NCBI GenBank assembly: GCA_002331465.1
Contig: DCYM01000014.1
Location: forward strand, 1-13,584
DNA from: Candidatus Neomicrothrix sp. UBA2110
GTDB taxonomy: Bacteria > Actinomycetota > Acidimicrobiia > Acidimicrobiales > Poriferisodalaceae
Direction of reading: 5' to 3'
Length of the DNA stretch: 13,584 nucleotides
Shown in pieces: positions 1-6,585 of this stretch; position 1 is the first letter of the stretch, and every line of letters starts with the position of its first letter. Made by a program: the position numbers and the translations under genes. Below the pieces are notes generated by a model that made no database searches, was not told the DNA's origin, and saw nothing but the letters and a program-made list of their open reading frames with translations.

Positions 1-1961
1 TCGTCTCCCGAACAGGGGTGGATACCGTGGGGCAACATTGACGGGTCAGCGTTTCCGATCTTCGGGGCTAGTTGCCCGTTAACTGTCCAGCCAAGTAGAT
101 GCGGGGTTAGAAAGTTCATCGATGACTCAGCTTGGGACAGATCGATGTATTGGCCCTCGCCAGTTCGACGCCGATGGTCAAGGGCAGCAAGGATTGCGAT
201 CTCCAGATAACGGGGAGAGACGTAGTCGGTGTAAGCCCCAGCGACTCCTGCGGGGTCACGGTCAGGCCAACCAGTCATTTCATAGAAACCCGACATTGAG
301 GCCCCCATGGTTCCAAAACCCGCTAGATGTGACATCGGGCCGTCTTGTCCGAACAAGCAACTACTTGTCATGATGACGTCAGGATTCACCTTCTTCAAAT
401 CCTCGTAAGTCAGGTTCCATCCGGCCATGGCTTTTGGTGAGAACGACTCACACACCACGTCGGCCCAACGCACAAGGTCGAGGATAAGCTCCCTCGCTTC
501 AGGGTTGTCCATCGCGACGGTAAGGCCGAGTTTGCCAGCGTTGAGGTTCTGGAACAGTCCGCTGTTTTCGGCACCTCCTTCATTGTTGAGCAACGGCTGA
601 AATGTACGCGCTCCCTCAATTTTGTGTGAGGACTCAACGCGCACCACGGTCGCCCCCCAGTCAGCGAACACTCGAGTTGCGGCTGGGCCTGCCATCACCC
701 ACATCAGGTCAAGGATCTTGACATCAGAAAGCGGCGCTACTGGCATCGCTTCAACGACCGTGGTGGGTTCGGCAACCCGGGTTTTGATCTCACCGTTGTC
801 CTGACCGATGGCAGGCGGGGGCAGCGATACATCGAGCGGCGTAGCTGAAAATTTGGCCATCGGGCCCGGAAATTGAACTGGCCCGAGATCAAGGCATTCG
901 ATTTCACGCCAAAAGCCCCGTTCCTCGAACTGGCCAAGCTCTGCAACTTCCTGGACGTTGCAAATCGGCACGATCAGCAGACGCTTCTCAAGGGCTGCCG
1001 ATAGCAACTCGGCTTTAGTCTTTGTCGCTGAGAATTGGGCGGCGACTTCTTGGATGCGGTCGTATTCTCCCAGCCCGATACGACCGTTTGTCACCCCTTC
1101 AACGAAGTTGACCCAGTCAATCTCAAGATCGCTACCTTCACACATGCCCTCCTCATGGATCCATTCGAAAAGTCGGGAGCTGAACGGGGCAATCGCTTCG
1201 CCAAAAAGGATTGTGATGGAGACGAATCCGTCGGCAGCCGGAGAGCGGAGGCGAATTCGAAATGGGCCCACTGCCGCTCCACCACTCATCCGAGTCGTCT
1301 CAGGTGAGTTGTATAAGTGACACAGAACCATCGACTGAGTGGCTTGCATAAAAGATTGCTGGGCACTGACGTCAACGTGTTGCCCCTTACCGGAACGGTT
1401 ACGTTCATGTAGAGCGATAAGGGTCGCTCCTGCAGCCTCGGCTGAAGCGTGCAGAAATGACTGCGCTAAAGGCACACGTAAAGGTGCGCGGTCTTCGTCG
1501 CCGGTCATCTTTGGCACCATCGCTGCTGCAGCCACAGTCAGATCCGTCGCGGCCCAGTCGGCTTTGGGTCCGCTCTGACCAAACGGAGAAATGGATGTCA
1601 CCACGATTTCAGGGTTCACCGCCGCGAGCTCGTCGTAGCCAAGTCCACGCTCAGCCATAGCTCCTGGCCGATCCGACTCAAGGACAATGTCTGCACCGGC
1701 GACCAACTCGAGAAAACGTCCGCGATCGGCCGGATCGTCAAGATCCATGGAGATACTTCGCTTCCCGCGGTTGTATGACCAAAACCACAGAGATGCTTCA
1801 GGGTCACCCTCTCGTCCCGCAACAAACGGCGGTAGTCGGCGCGAACGTGAACCGTCCGGAGGCTCCACCAAAATGACCTCTGCCCCAAGGTCTGCCAGAG
1901 TGGCACCCGCCAGTTGGCCTCGTTCATCAGTGAGATCAAGTACTCGATACGGCGACAGCAC
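1..1961 (-). CDS. Tandem CaiB/BaiF family (class III) CoA-transferase, C-terminus cut by window edge
   Basis: The minus strand is open without a stop from 1961 to the left edge, giving about 653 residues. The protein has two CaiB/BaiF modules, roughly residues 1-375 and 415-653 (cut). Each begins with a VLDLT/ILDLM strand and a DLGAEVILVEPP or DWGATVVRVESS segment, followed by an NRGK/NAGK turn, an SISPFGQSGP/SSCLFGQDGP loop and an RSGKGQHVDVS/RTGEGQYIDLS segment. Class III enzymes move CoA between carboxylic acids through an aspartyl-CoA thioester intermediate. Module 2 keeps an aspartate in the expected place (D579, GAYTDYVSP); module 1 has glutamine there (Q167, VPLAQSF), so it is probably inactive. 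The GTG start is chosen because AGGGGG lies 8 bases upstream; TTG codons at 1967 and 1991 are alternatives. Substrate unknown. It is divergent from the DUF3303-like gene. Confidence 0.9.
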   Translation of the reverse strand, partial: MLSPYRVLDLTDERGQLAGATLADLGAEVILVEPPDGSRSRRLPPFVAGREGDPEASLWFWSYNRGKRSISMDLDDPADRGRFLELVAGADIVLESDRPGAMAERGLGYDELAAVNPEIVVTSISPFGQSGPKADWAATDLTVAAAAMVPKMTGDEDRAPLRVPLAQSFLHASAEAAGATLIALHERNRSGKGQHVDVSAQQSFMQATQSMVLCHLYNSPETTRMSGGAAVGPFRIRLRSPAADGFVSITILFGEAIAPFSSRLFEWIHEEGMCEGSDLEIDWVNFVEGVTNGRIGLGEYDRIQEVAAQFSATKTKAELLSAALEKRLLIVPICNVQEVAELGQFEERGFWREIECLDLGPVQFPGPMAKFSATPLDVSLPPPAIGQDNGEIKTRVAEPTTVVEAMPVAPLSDVKILDLMWVMAGPAATRVFADWGATVVRVESSHKIEGARTFQPLLNNEGGAENSGLFQNLNAGKLGLTVAMDNPEARELILDLVRWADVVCESFSPKAMAGWNLTYEDLKKVNPDVIMTSSCLFGQDGPMSHLAGFGTMGASMSGFYEMTGWPDRDPAGVAGAYTDYVSPRYLEIAILAALDHRRRTGEGQYIDLSQAESSMNFLTPHLLGWTVNGQLAPKIGNADPSMLPHGIHPCSGD

Positions 1962-2295
1962 GCGCAATTCCCCCTTATGTCCGACCGGCAAAGAAACTAG
2001 CGCTCGTTAGGGCCATCGCTGACCGAGTCGCTCGCGACAGCCAGATGCGTGATGACGAGCACTGTGGGAAGCCACATACACGAAGCCTTTCTCAGATCCG
2101 GCCTTCATCAACGCGAACACCGACTCCGACGTCCACCAAGGCTGAGTCAACCCAATCCGCCACTCACCAGAGCCAAGGACCGGCTGCGCTTCGGAGTTAT
2201 CTTTGCTGGTGCACAGCGCCCTACTTGTAGCTGGCTAGGTTGTTCGCTACCGAACCCACTGGTGGGTTCGCTTTCTCTATGAAGGAGATCACTCC
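1962..2295. other. Divergent intergenic region
   Basis: This 334-base gap separates the starts of the CoA-transferase gene (minus) and the DUF3303-like gene (plus), so it should hold promoters for both. Two overlapping short plus-strand frames (about 2045-2230 and 2049-2282) have composition unlike the neighbouring genes and no recognisable domain, and I do not call them. I cannot identify convincing -35/-10 boxes by eye. The one clear structure is the inverted repeat at 2242-2270, annotated separately. Confidence 0.6.
2242..2270 (+). promoter_or_regulatory. Inverted-repeat element upstream of the DUF3303-like gene
   Basis: CGAACCCAC (2251-2259) and GTGGGTTCG (2262-2270) are perfect 9-base inverted arms around TG. 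A further GTTCG at 2242-2246 could pair instead with CGAAC at 2251-2255 across CTAC, so the middle arm has two possible partners. The element ends about 25 bases before the ATG and just ahead of the GAAGGAG ribosome binding site. It could be an operator or a leader RNA hairpin. It is unlikely to be a terminator, because no plus-strand gene precedes it. Confidence 0.5.
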
Positions 2296-2589
2296 ATGCT
2301 GTTTCAAATCGACTATTCGGTATTCCAAACCAGCAGACGCGATGCCCTCACCGCCTTTGGAACATTCACTCAAGAACAGCTCGAATCATTGTTAGCCGAC
2401 CACGGTGTCGAACTAATTGGCCGTTGGCACTGCCTGGGTGAAGGAACCGGGACCATGATTGTAGAAACAGACGACTTTTCGAAATGTACTGCGTTTCAAC
2501 TCGCCTGGGCTGACGTGTGTGACATGAGAGCCAAACCAGTAATGACGGACGTACCTGCGCGAGAAGCCATCCAAACTCACTTCATCTAA
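2296..2589 (+). CDS. DUF3303-like small protein
   Basis: This 97-residue protein has a strong ribosome binding site (GAAGGAG, 8 bases before the ATG). It resembles the DUF3303 family, small predicted ferredoxin-like alpha/beta proteins of unknown function. The recognisable part is the GVELIGRWH segment (about residues 36-44), followed by a glycine-rich turn, an IVETDD strand and turn (55-60), a helix with LAWADV (69-74) and a final PVMTD strand. There is no signal peptide or membrane segment. The gene stands alone, with its own upstream inverted repeat and a terminator directly behind it, so it is probably a monocistronic, separately regulated unit. The family name rests on pattern memory, and no biochemical role can be inferred. 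Confidence 0.8.
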   Translation: MLFQIDYSVFQTSRRDALTAFGTFTQEQLESLLADHGVELIGRWHCLGEGTGTMIVETDDFSKCTAFQLAWADVCDMRAKPVMTDVPAREAIQTHFI

Positions 2590-2591
2590 TC

Positions 2592-2635
2592 GACCGCCTA
2601 CCAAGATCGAGGTTTGCCCTTCGGGGCGGTCTTTT
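2592..2635 (+). terminator. Probable Rho-independent terminator after the DUF3303-like gene
   Basis: GACCGCC (2592-2598) is complementary to GGCGGTC (2625-2631), which is followed at once by TTTT. An alternative short hairpin, GCCC-TTCG-GGGC (2616-2627) with a stable TTCG loop, shares the 3' arm. Either structure ends just before the T-run. It begins three bases after the TAA stop of the preceding gene, which fits a terminator for that transcript. Confidence 0.65.
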
Positions 2636-2958
2636 ATCATTTTCTGCAGGCCTACGATCCTGACACTCAGTTCGAAAAAGTTATTTATCGGGAAGCCGCC
2701 GCCAGAGAAGCGCGACTGGCGTTACGTCTACGGGCTCTGTTCGATTGTTTTCATCTCCTTGGTGGCATGAGTGATTTCGTAATTACCGAATGATTTAGAA
2801 CAGTGGATTGCTCCTCTCTCATGCCAGCAATCCCAAATACATCCGGAGAAACTACGGGTCTCTACCATTGCGTGAGAACAGCACTCAAACAGTGGTAGGG
2901 ATCCGTGCACCTATGAGCCATAAGTGCCTATGGGAGGCGATATCAGGAAGTAACAGAT
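2636..2958. other. Convergent intergenic region, no gene recognised
   Basis: The 323 bases lie between the 3' ends of the DUF3303-like gene and the carboxyltransferase gene. A plus-strand frame is open from 2590 to a TGA at 2788-2790 and looks somewhat protein-like, but it has no ATG or GTG start and overlaps the terminator. A 60-residue minus-strand frame (2728-2910) lacks any domain signature. No tRNA-like fold or T-run terminator for the minus-strand gene was found; the only repeat near its end is a weak CCATA/TATGG pair. I see nothing I can name here. Confidence 0.5.
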
Positions 2959-4512
2959 CTATGGCCTGAAAGAGGCTCCCGCTGTGGGCCCGAGCTGGGT
3001 TTGTAGAATGCTTTGAGCTTGTTGCACAAATTCGCAGAGCAAGGGTCGCGTGTCTCGTGGATCGATCAGATTCTCGATATCCATTGCATGAGCGTTCCTA
3101 AACGGAGACGCGATCGCTTCCAAACGCGCTTCTATCTCTTCTCGTTTCGCCTTCGGGTCCTCAGCATTTTGAATTTCTCGTTTGTACGCAACCATCGTTC
3201 CACCTTCGATGTGCATAGAGCCTGCATGAGCGGATGGCCAGGCGTATCTCTGGTACATACCGCTGTGTCGCACGTGAAGACCACCCGCCACGCCGTAGCA
3301 CTGACGCATCAAAAAAGAGATATAGGGCATTTTCGAAGCCGAGAAGACCGTCACGGCTCGCGCTCCGCCACGGAGGATTCCTTGAACTTCGTTCTCCGGC
3401 CCGACGTGGAAGCCCGGCTCGTCACACAACCAGACGAGTGGAAGGTGGAAAGTGTCACATAGCTGAACGAGTCGCATTGCTTTCTCAGCTTCAAGTGGGC
3501 CCATGGCGCCGCCGTAATACAGCGGATTGTTGATCATTACGCCGACGGGGTAACCGTCAACTCGGCCCAAGCCTGTTATGTGAGCTCGCCCTGACAGGGG
3601 AGCTATCTCGAAGAAAGAGTCGATGTCTAGGACAGCGTCAAGGATCCTGTGCGGATAATAAATTCGTCTTTTGATACGCGGTATCACTTGTAGCAACATT
3701 TCGTCTCTACGACCTACCGGATCTTTGGGTTCAGACCGTGGTGCCATCTGCCAAACGTTCGAGGGCAGATATGACAGAAATTTTCGAGTTTGCTCAAAAG
3801 CATCTTGTTCAGTTTCGGCCAGGTTGTCGATGACGCCATTAGGGATTTGAACTCGTTCATCGCCCAGATCTTCTTTAGTGATATCGACCCCTATGCCTTC
3901 TTTCACTACTGCAGGTCCGGCAACGAATACCTGGCTCGTGTCCTTCACCATGATGCTGAAATGAGCCAGACATGCCTGCACCGCTGGGAGGCCCGCTACC
4001 GATCCCAGAACTGCGGACACGACCGGCACTTGACCTAAAAGCTCCGTTGAAATATCTGGTGACTCGGTGTCCGGCAAATATGTGTGACCCAGTTTTTCGA
4101 AGGTTTTGACGCTTCCTCCTGTTGCGTCCAGTAGGCGTACCAGCGGTAGTCGATGATCTCGGGCCAAAGTCTCGGCGACTATGTACTTTTGCCCAATGTT
4201 GCCGTCAGCGGCTCCTCCACGAATGGTGAAGTCTCCTCCGCACAGCACGACCCGCCGGCCGCCGAGTTCGGCTGTGCCGATCACGTAATTGGCCGGAGTG
4301 AGGCTTTCCAGTAACCCGTTTTCGTCAAAAATAGGGGTCCCAGCAAGCGCCCCAATTTCACGAAAGGTTCCGGGATCTTGTAGGCAGTTGATTCGTTCGC
4401 GGACTGTCAGCTTTCCTCGCCCATGATGAAAGTCGACGCTTTCCTCACCACCCATTTGTTGGATGAGTCCAAGCCTTCGTTCTAGTTCTACAACTTCTTG
4501 TTCCCAACTCAT
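2959..4512 (-). CDS. Acyl-CoA carboxylase carboxyltransferase (beta) subunit, divergent subgroup
   Basis: The 517-residue protein has the two crotonase-fold halves of biotin-dependent carboxyltransferases (PccB/MccB/AccD type), which move CO2 from biotin-BCCP to an acyl-CoA. The N-terminal half holds GRGKLTVRERI (31-41), CGGDFTIRGGAADGNIGQKY (91-110), IMVKDTSQVFVAGPAVVK (187-204) and FLSYLPSN (245-252). The C-terminal half holds the GLGRVDGYPVGV strand (314-325), the CDEPGF turn (363-368) and GILRGGARAV (378-387). Odd points: the usual SGGAR and AGGA glycine motifs appear as TGGSV (131-135) and AGLPA (173-177), so the substrate may be unusual. No biotin carboxylase or BCCP gene lies in the window. 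The ATG at 4512 has AAGGA 8 bases upstream and a family-typical N-terminus; an extension to 4611 would add 33 unrelated residues. It is probably cotranscribed with the selenoprotein candidate upstream. Confidence 0.88.
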   Translation of the reverse strand: MSWEQEVVELERRLGLIQQMGGEESVDFHHGRGKLTVRERINCLQDPGTFREIGALAGTPIFDENGLLESLTPANYVIGTAELGGRRVVLCGGDFTIRGGAADGNIGQKYIVAETLARDHRLPLVRLLDATGGSVKTFEKLGHTYLPDTESPDISTELLGQVPVVSAVLGSVAGLPAVQACLAHFSIMVKDTSQVFVAGPAVVKEGIGVDITKEDLGDERVQIPNGVIDNLAETEQDAFEQTRKFLSYLPSNVWQMAPRSEPKDPVGRRDEMLLQVIPRIKRRIYYPHRILDAVLDIDSFFEIAPLSGRAHITGLGRVDGYPVGVMINNPLYYGGAMGPLEAEKAMRLVQLCDTFHLPLVWLCDEPGFHVGPENEVQGILRGGARAVTVFSASKMPYISFLMRQCYGVAGGLHVRHSGMYQRYAWPSAHAGSMHIEGGTMVAYKREIQNAEDPKAKREEIEARLEAIASPFRNAHAMDIENLIDPRDTRPLLCEFVQQAQSILQTQLGPTAGASFRP

Positions 4513-4594
4513 AATGAAAATCCTTTTAGCTGGTGGATGTATAGCAGCGGTTATTTGAGAGTGACGCTGGTTGCGTTCCCTGTATCTGAGCTGA

Positions 4595-4732
4595 TTAGGG
4601 TGTCCCGTCAATGAGTTCGGTGAGTGCTGAAATGGCTTTGATCTGTGAGCTCAGGACCTCTTGGAGTTCAGCACTGGTTAGTTCGATGACAACAATTCCG
4701 TAACGCTCGGCCCAACGGAGGACACATGCCAA
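4595..4732 (-). CDS. Possible 45-residue small ORF
   Basis: Between the DsbA-like gene and the carboxyltransferase gene, the frame of the DsbA-like gene stays open for 48 codons after its TAG stop, ending with TAA at 4597-4595. The first possible start is a TTG at 4732. The peptide would contain LRWAERYGIVVIELTSAELQ followed by a helix-prone tail. Composition is protein-like, but no family is recognised and the ribosome binding site is poor (CGGGGGC directly ahead). Its position next to a carboxyltransferase recalls the small epsilon subunits of actinobacterial acyl-CoA carboxylases, but I do not see that family's pattern. It may be the eroded end of a longer gene, or chance. Confidence 0.25.
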   Translation of the reverse strand: MACVLRWAERYGIVVIELTSAELQEVLSSQIKAISALTELIDGTP

Positions 4733-4741
4733 AGCCCCCGG

Positions 4742-5386
4742 CTAGCCACTATTTTCATCGTCTCGAATTTCTCGGTAGTGCGCAAGAGCTTTTTGGTAAT
4801 GCTCTACTTCGACTGCACCAGACACTAGATACCTGTGATCAATCACTACAGCGGGCACACCATTCACGCCGCTGCTTAGCGCTTCGTTGTACTCAGCGAA
4901 CACCTGACTCTCAAAGTCTTTCCCATTAGCTACCCGAGTCTCTTCGAAAACATTCGTATCGATGTCTGCTTCGCGAGCTATTTCTAAGAGAACATCAGAA
5001 TTCGAAATATCGCGGTTCTCGATGAAATAGGCACGCAACAGCCTTTGGTGATAGCGCCGCCAGGCCGCTTGGCCGAACGTGGCAGCGGTTTTGCCAGCGA
5101 TGGCTGCTGGCAAAGAGTGTGAGGGCGGTGGGCTGGCACCAGACCACGGGCTGTTGAAACCAGCGAGAGGCTCAAGGCCAGCTGGACGCTCCCAACTTTT
5201 CGTATATTCAGTAAATTCTGCGAGGGTCCTCTCCTCAGGTTCAGGCCGCAACAAGAACGATTTCCATTCGATAGCAATACCGTCCCCTTCTTGTTCAGCT
5301 AATTCGTCGAGACGCACGGCCCCAACCCAACACCACGGTCAGAGGTAATCGGACCAAACGGTTATCTGCACGGCTTCGGAAGACAT
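4742..5386 (-). CDS. DsbA/FrnE-like thiol oxidoreductase, selenoprotein candidate (UPWC)
   Basis: From the ATG at 5386 the minus strand reads VQITVWSDYL, then TGA, then PWCWVGAVRLDELAEQEG, and stays open to TAG at 4744-4742: 214 residues with the TGA as residue 16. FrnE-like DsbA proteins, which are thioredoxin-fold disulfide oxidoreductases, start with a VWSDxxCPWCxxG motif, so the TGA replaces exactly the first catalytic cysteine and C19 is the resolving one. The rest of the family pattern is intact: FLLRPEPEERTLAEF, PPPSHSLPA, RAYFIENRDIS and the cis-proline loop GVNGVPAVVID (P178). Selenocysteine insertion is therefore inferred. Without it only a fragment from the GTG at 5317 would be made, lacking the redox motif. 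No signal peptide is seen, so a cytoplasmic role is likely. The alternative is a nonsense mutation or sequencing error. It probably leads an operon with the carboxyltransferase. Confidence 0.85.
5297..5321 (-). promoter_or_regulatory. Weak candidate bacterial SECIS hairpin
   Basis: Nucleotides 18-42 after the TGA can form an imperfect hairpin. GGC (5321-5319) pairs with GCU (5299-5297), then after an internal loop GU pairs with AU, and finally CGU (5314-5312) pairs with ACG (5307-5305) around CUCG. If the last inner pairs open, the loop starts with GU, as in known bacterial loops. The distance from the TGA fits bacterial SECIS elements, but the pairing is weak, includes G-U pairs and mismatches, and was found by eye. 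Confidence 0.3.
5339..5341 (-). other. In-frame TGA, predicted selenocysteine codon
   Basis: The TGA (codon 16 of the DsbA/FrnE-like gene) sits between CTC (Leu) and CCG-TGG-TGT (Pro-Trp-Cys). It is the only stop between the ATG at 5386 and the TAG at 4744-4742, and it falls on the residue that is cysteine in the family. A cysteine/TGA exchange at a redox site is the standard signature of a bacterial selenoprotein. Confidence 0.8.
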
Positions 5387-5430
5387 GGCCCACAGCGTAG
5401 ATCACGGCGAAACTTCTCATGTTTACGACT

Positions 5431-5466
5431 CGGACCGCGGCAGAGTATTCCTTAGAACGGTCCGTT
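5431..5466. promoter_or_regulatory. Paired CGG(A/T)CCG sites in the divergent promoter region
   Basis: CGGACCG (5431-5437) and CGGTCCG (5458-5464) are inverted copies of each other and each is itself an odd palindrome. The second extends to AACGG-T-CCGTT (5456-5466). Their centres are 27 bases apart. They lie between the divergent starts of the selenoprotein candidate (5386) and the small alpha/beta-barrel protein (5541), where an operator acting on either gene would be expected. The binding protein is unknown. Confidence 0.4.
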
Positions 5467-5540
5467 GCCACTCCGCTTTGTCATCGACAGGGGCGCTGTG
5501 ACATGGTTTGACAACTAAACCAGAAACAAAGGCGGCGATT

Positions 5541-5876
5541 ATGCCAGCACACGTATGGACCGATACTTGGAAAGTGAAGCCAGGTCGAGCCGAAGACTTC
5601 GTGGGGGTAATGGAAAGATTTGACGAAATTTTGACGCGACTAGATATCAGGCCGTCATATCACACCCTGGTTCAACAACTCGCTGGACCTAGCGGCGGTT
5701 TTCTGACTTTCCACCACACGTTCGGTTACCCCTCCTATGCCGAATACGGCGCAGCAACCGACGCCTTCTTTGCTGATCCTGAGTTTGAAGAACTATTTGG
5801 CAACGATGCGCTCGGACCCGATGCCCCTGCAGAAAGCGTCAGCGGCTCGATCGGTCAAGTGCTGTTCATCAAATAG
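5541..5876 (+). CDS. Small dimeric alpha/beta-barrel (ABM/Dabb-like) protein
   Basis: The 111-residue protein has the pattern of the dimeric ferredoxin-like superfamily (antibiotic-biosynthesis monooxygenase, Dabb and relatives). It opens with the strand HVWTDTWKVKPGR (4-16), then a helix (about 17-33), a middle strand pair (38-62), an SYAEYGAATDAFFADPEF helix (65-82) and a closing strand GSIGQVLFIK (102-111). Members act as small oxygenases, isomerases or ligand binders without cofactors; no catalytic residues can be assigned here. The ATG at 5541 has AAGG 8 bases before it. A TTG at 5508 would add 11 residues and seems less likely. It is transcribed away from the selenoprotein candidate and convergent with the CMD-family gene. 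Confidence 0.7.
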   Translation: MPAHVWTDTWKVKPGRAEDFVGVMERFDEILTRLDIRPSYHTLVQQLAGPSGGFLTFHHTFGYPSYAEYGAATDAFFADPEFEELFGNDALGPDAPAESVSGSIGQVLFIK

Positions 5877-6018
5877 TCCAGCCAAGTTCTAACAACCGGC
5901 AAGGGAGGTCTTTCGTCGTCTTTGTCGATGCCATCGCGAAAACGGTTAGCACCCTTAGGTAGTGACATAAACCGGAGTTGCGCTCAGGTAAACGCAACCT
6001 GTCTGATCCACGAGGCGT

Positions 6019-6585
6019 TCAACCTTCTTCCGGCCACGGATCGTCCATTTGAGTGGACAGCGGGACCTCGAAGGCGTTGAGCGTTAGAGAAATCAAGCAG
6101 TAGTAGCCGATGGTTGTAACAATTTCCACAACACCTTGTTCACCAAACGCTGCCGCGAGCTCGTCGTGCAACCCTTGAGTCACTCGGTGTTCCTCCAGAA
6201 GAGTTTTCGTGTATCGATGGGTCACCTCTAAAGCCCCGGTCCATCCCGGACTTTCCCCTCGAGCGAGACGGTCGAGCGCATCCGCTTCGAGGCCAGCGTT
6301 GATACCGATTGCTTTGTGCGCGGCGAATTCAAACTTTGCTCGATAATGAACCCCAACCGTACAGATGGCCACTTCCCGGACATCGGCGGGGATCTCGGTG
6401 CTGAACCGAACAGCACCGCCTAAGTCCAATGCAGGATGGCCCACGTTGGGAGCGTTCTGCCACACTCCAAACGGGCCGCGTCCCCAAATTTCGGCACCCA
6501 GGCCTTTCCTACTGCCTACAACCGCATCTCGAAGCTTGACCTGCGATTCAGAAAGTTGATCCTCATTAGGAATCGACAACCGCAT
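6019..6585 (-). CDS. Carboxymuconolactone decarboxylase (CMD/AhpD-fold) family protein
   Basis: This 188-residue all-helical protein matches the CMD family: a GPFGVWQNAPNVGHPALDLGG segment (about 37-57), FSTEIPADVREVAICTVGVH (61-80) and the core motif FEFAAH (85-90, E86 and H90). The AhpD CxxC pair is absent, so it belongs to the non-peroxidase branch that carries a Glu/His pair in this helix. These act on lactones or other small substrates and often accompany aromatic or cyclic-compound degradation genes. The start ATG overlaps the stop of the upstream crotonase gene as TAATG, with AAAGG 6 bases ahead, which implies translational coupling. A start at 6600 inside the upstream gene would add five residues and is not favoured. 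Confidence 0.85.
   Translation of the reverse strand: MRLSIPNEDQLSESQVKLRDAVVGSRKGLGAEIWGRGPFGVWQNAPNVGHPALDLGGAVRFSTEIPADVREVAICTVGVHYRAKFEFAAHKAIGINAGLEADALDRLARGESPGWTGALEVTHRYTKTLLEEHRVTQGLHDELAAAFGEQGVVEIVTTIGYYCLISLTLNAFEVPLSTQMDDPWPEEG

Noticed and set aside
410..946. Several short frames on both strands over 1-2010, suggesting a decayed gene
   Set aside because: Translating the minus strand in the correct frame gives one continuous CoA-transferase sequence without stops; it is simply cut by the window edge, not a pseudogene.
2251..2270. LexA (SOS) box, because of the CGAAC...GTTCG arms
   Set aside because: The spacer is 10 bases, not the 4 of the CGAAC-N4-GTTCG type SOS box. The GTTCG-N4-CGAAC just upstream has the arms in the opposite order.
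2735..2760. GTTCGATT resembling a tRNA T-loop
   Set aside because: The flanking bases do not form a T-stem and no cloverleaf can be drawn.
2590..2790. Plus-strand open stretch encoding a protein-like peptide (contains YREAAAREARLAL)
   Set aside because: No ATG or GTG start, only a TTG inside the terminator structure; no recognised family.
2728..2910. 60-residue minus-strand frame
   Set aside because: Cysteine- and histidine-rich random-looking sequence with no domain, in a convergent gap.
4513..4611. N-terminal extension of the carboxyltransferase to an ATG at 4611
   Set aside because: The 33 extra residues do not resemble the family, and the ATG at 4512 has a good ribosome binding site and the usual N-terminus.
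4984..5277. Alternative minus-strand frame inside the DsbA-like gene
   Set aside because: Shadow frame; only the FrnE-like frame has conserved motifs.
5977..6001. GTTGCG/CGCAAC and CAGGT/ACCTG pairs between the convergent ABM-like and CMD genes, as a terminator
   Set aside because: The stems are short, compete with each other and have no T-run on either side.
6019..6585. CMD-family protein as an AhpD-type selenoprotein or CxxC peroxidase
   Set aside because: No in-frame TGA and no CxxC pair; the helix has the Glu/His pattern of the non-redox branch.
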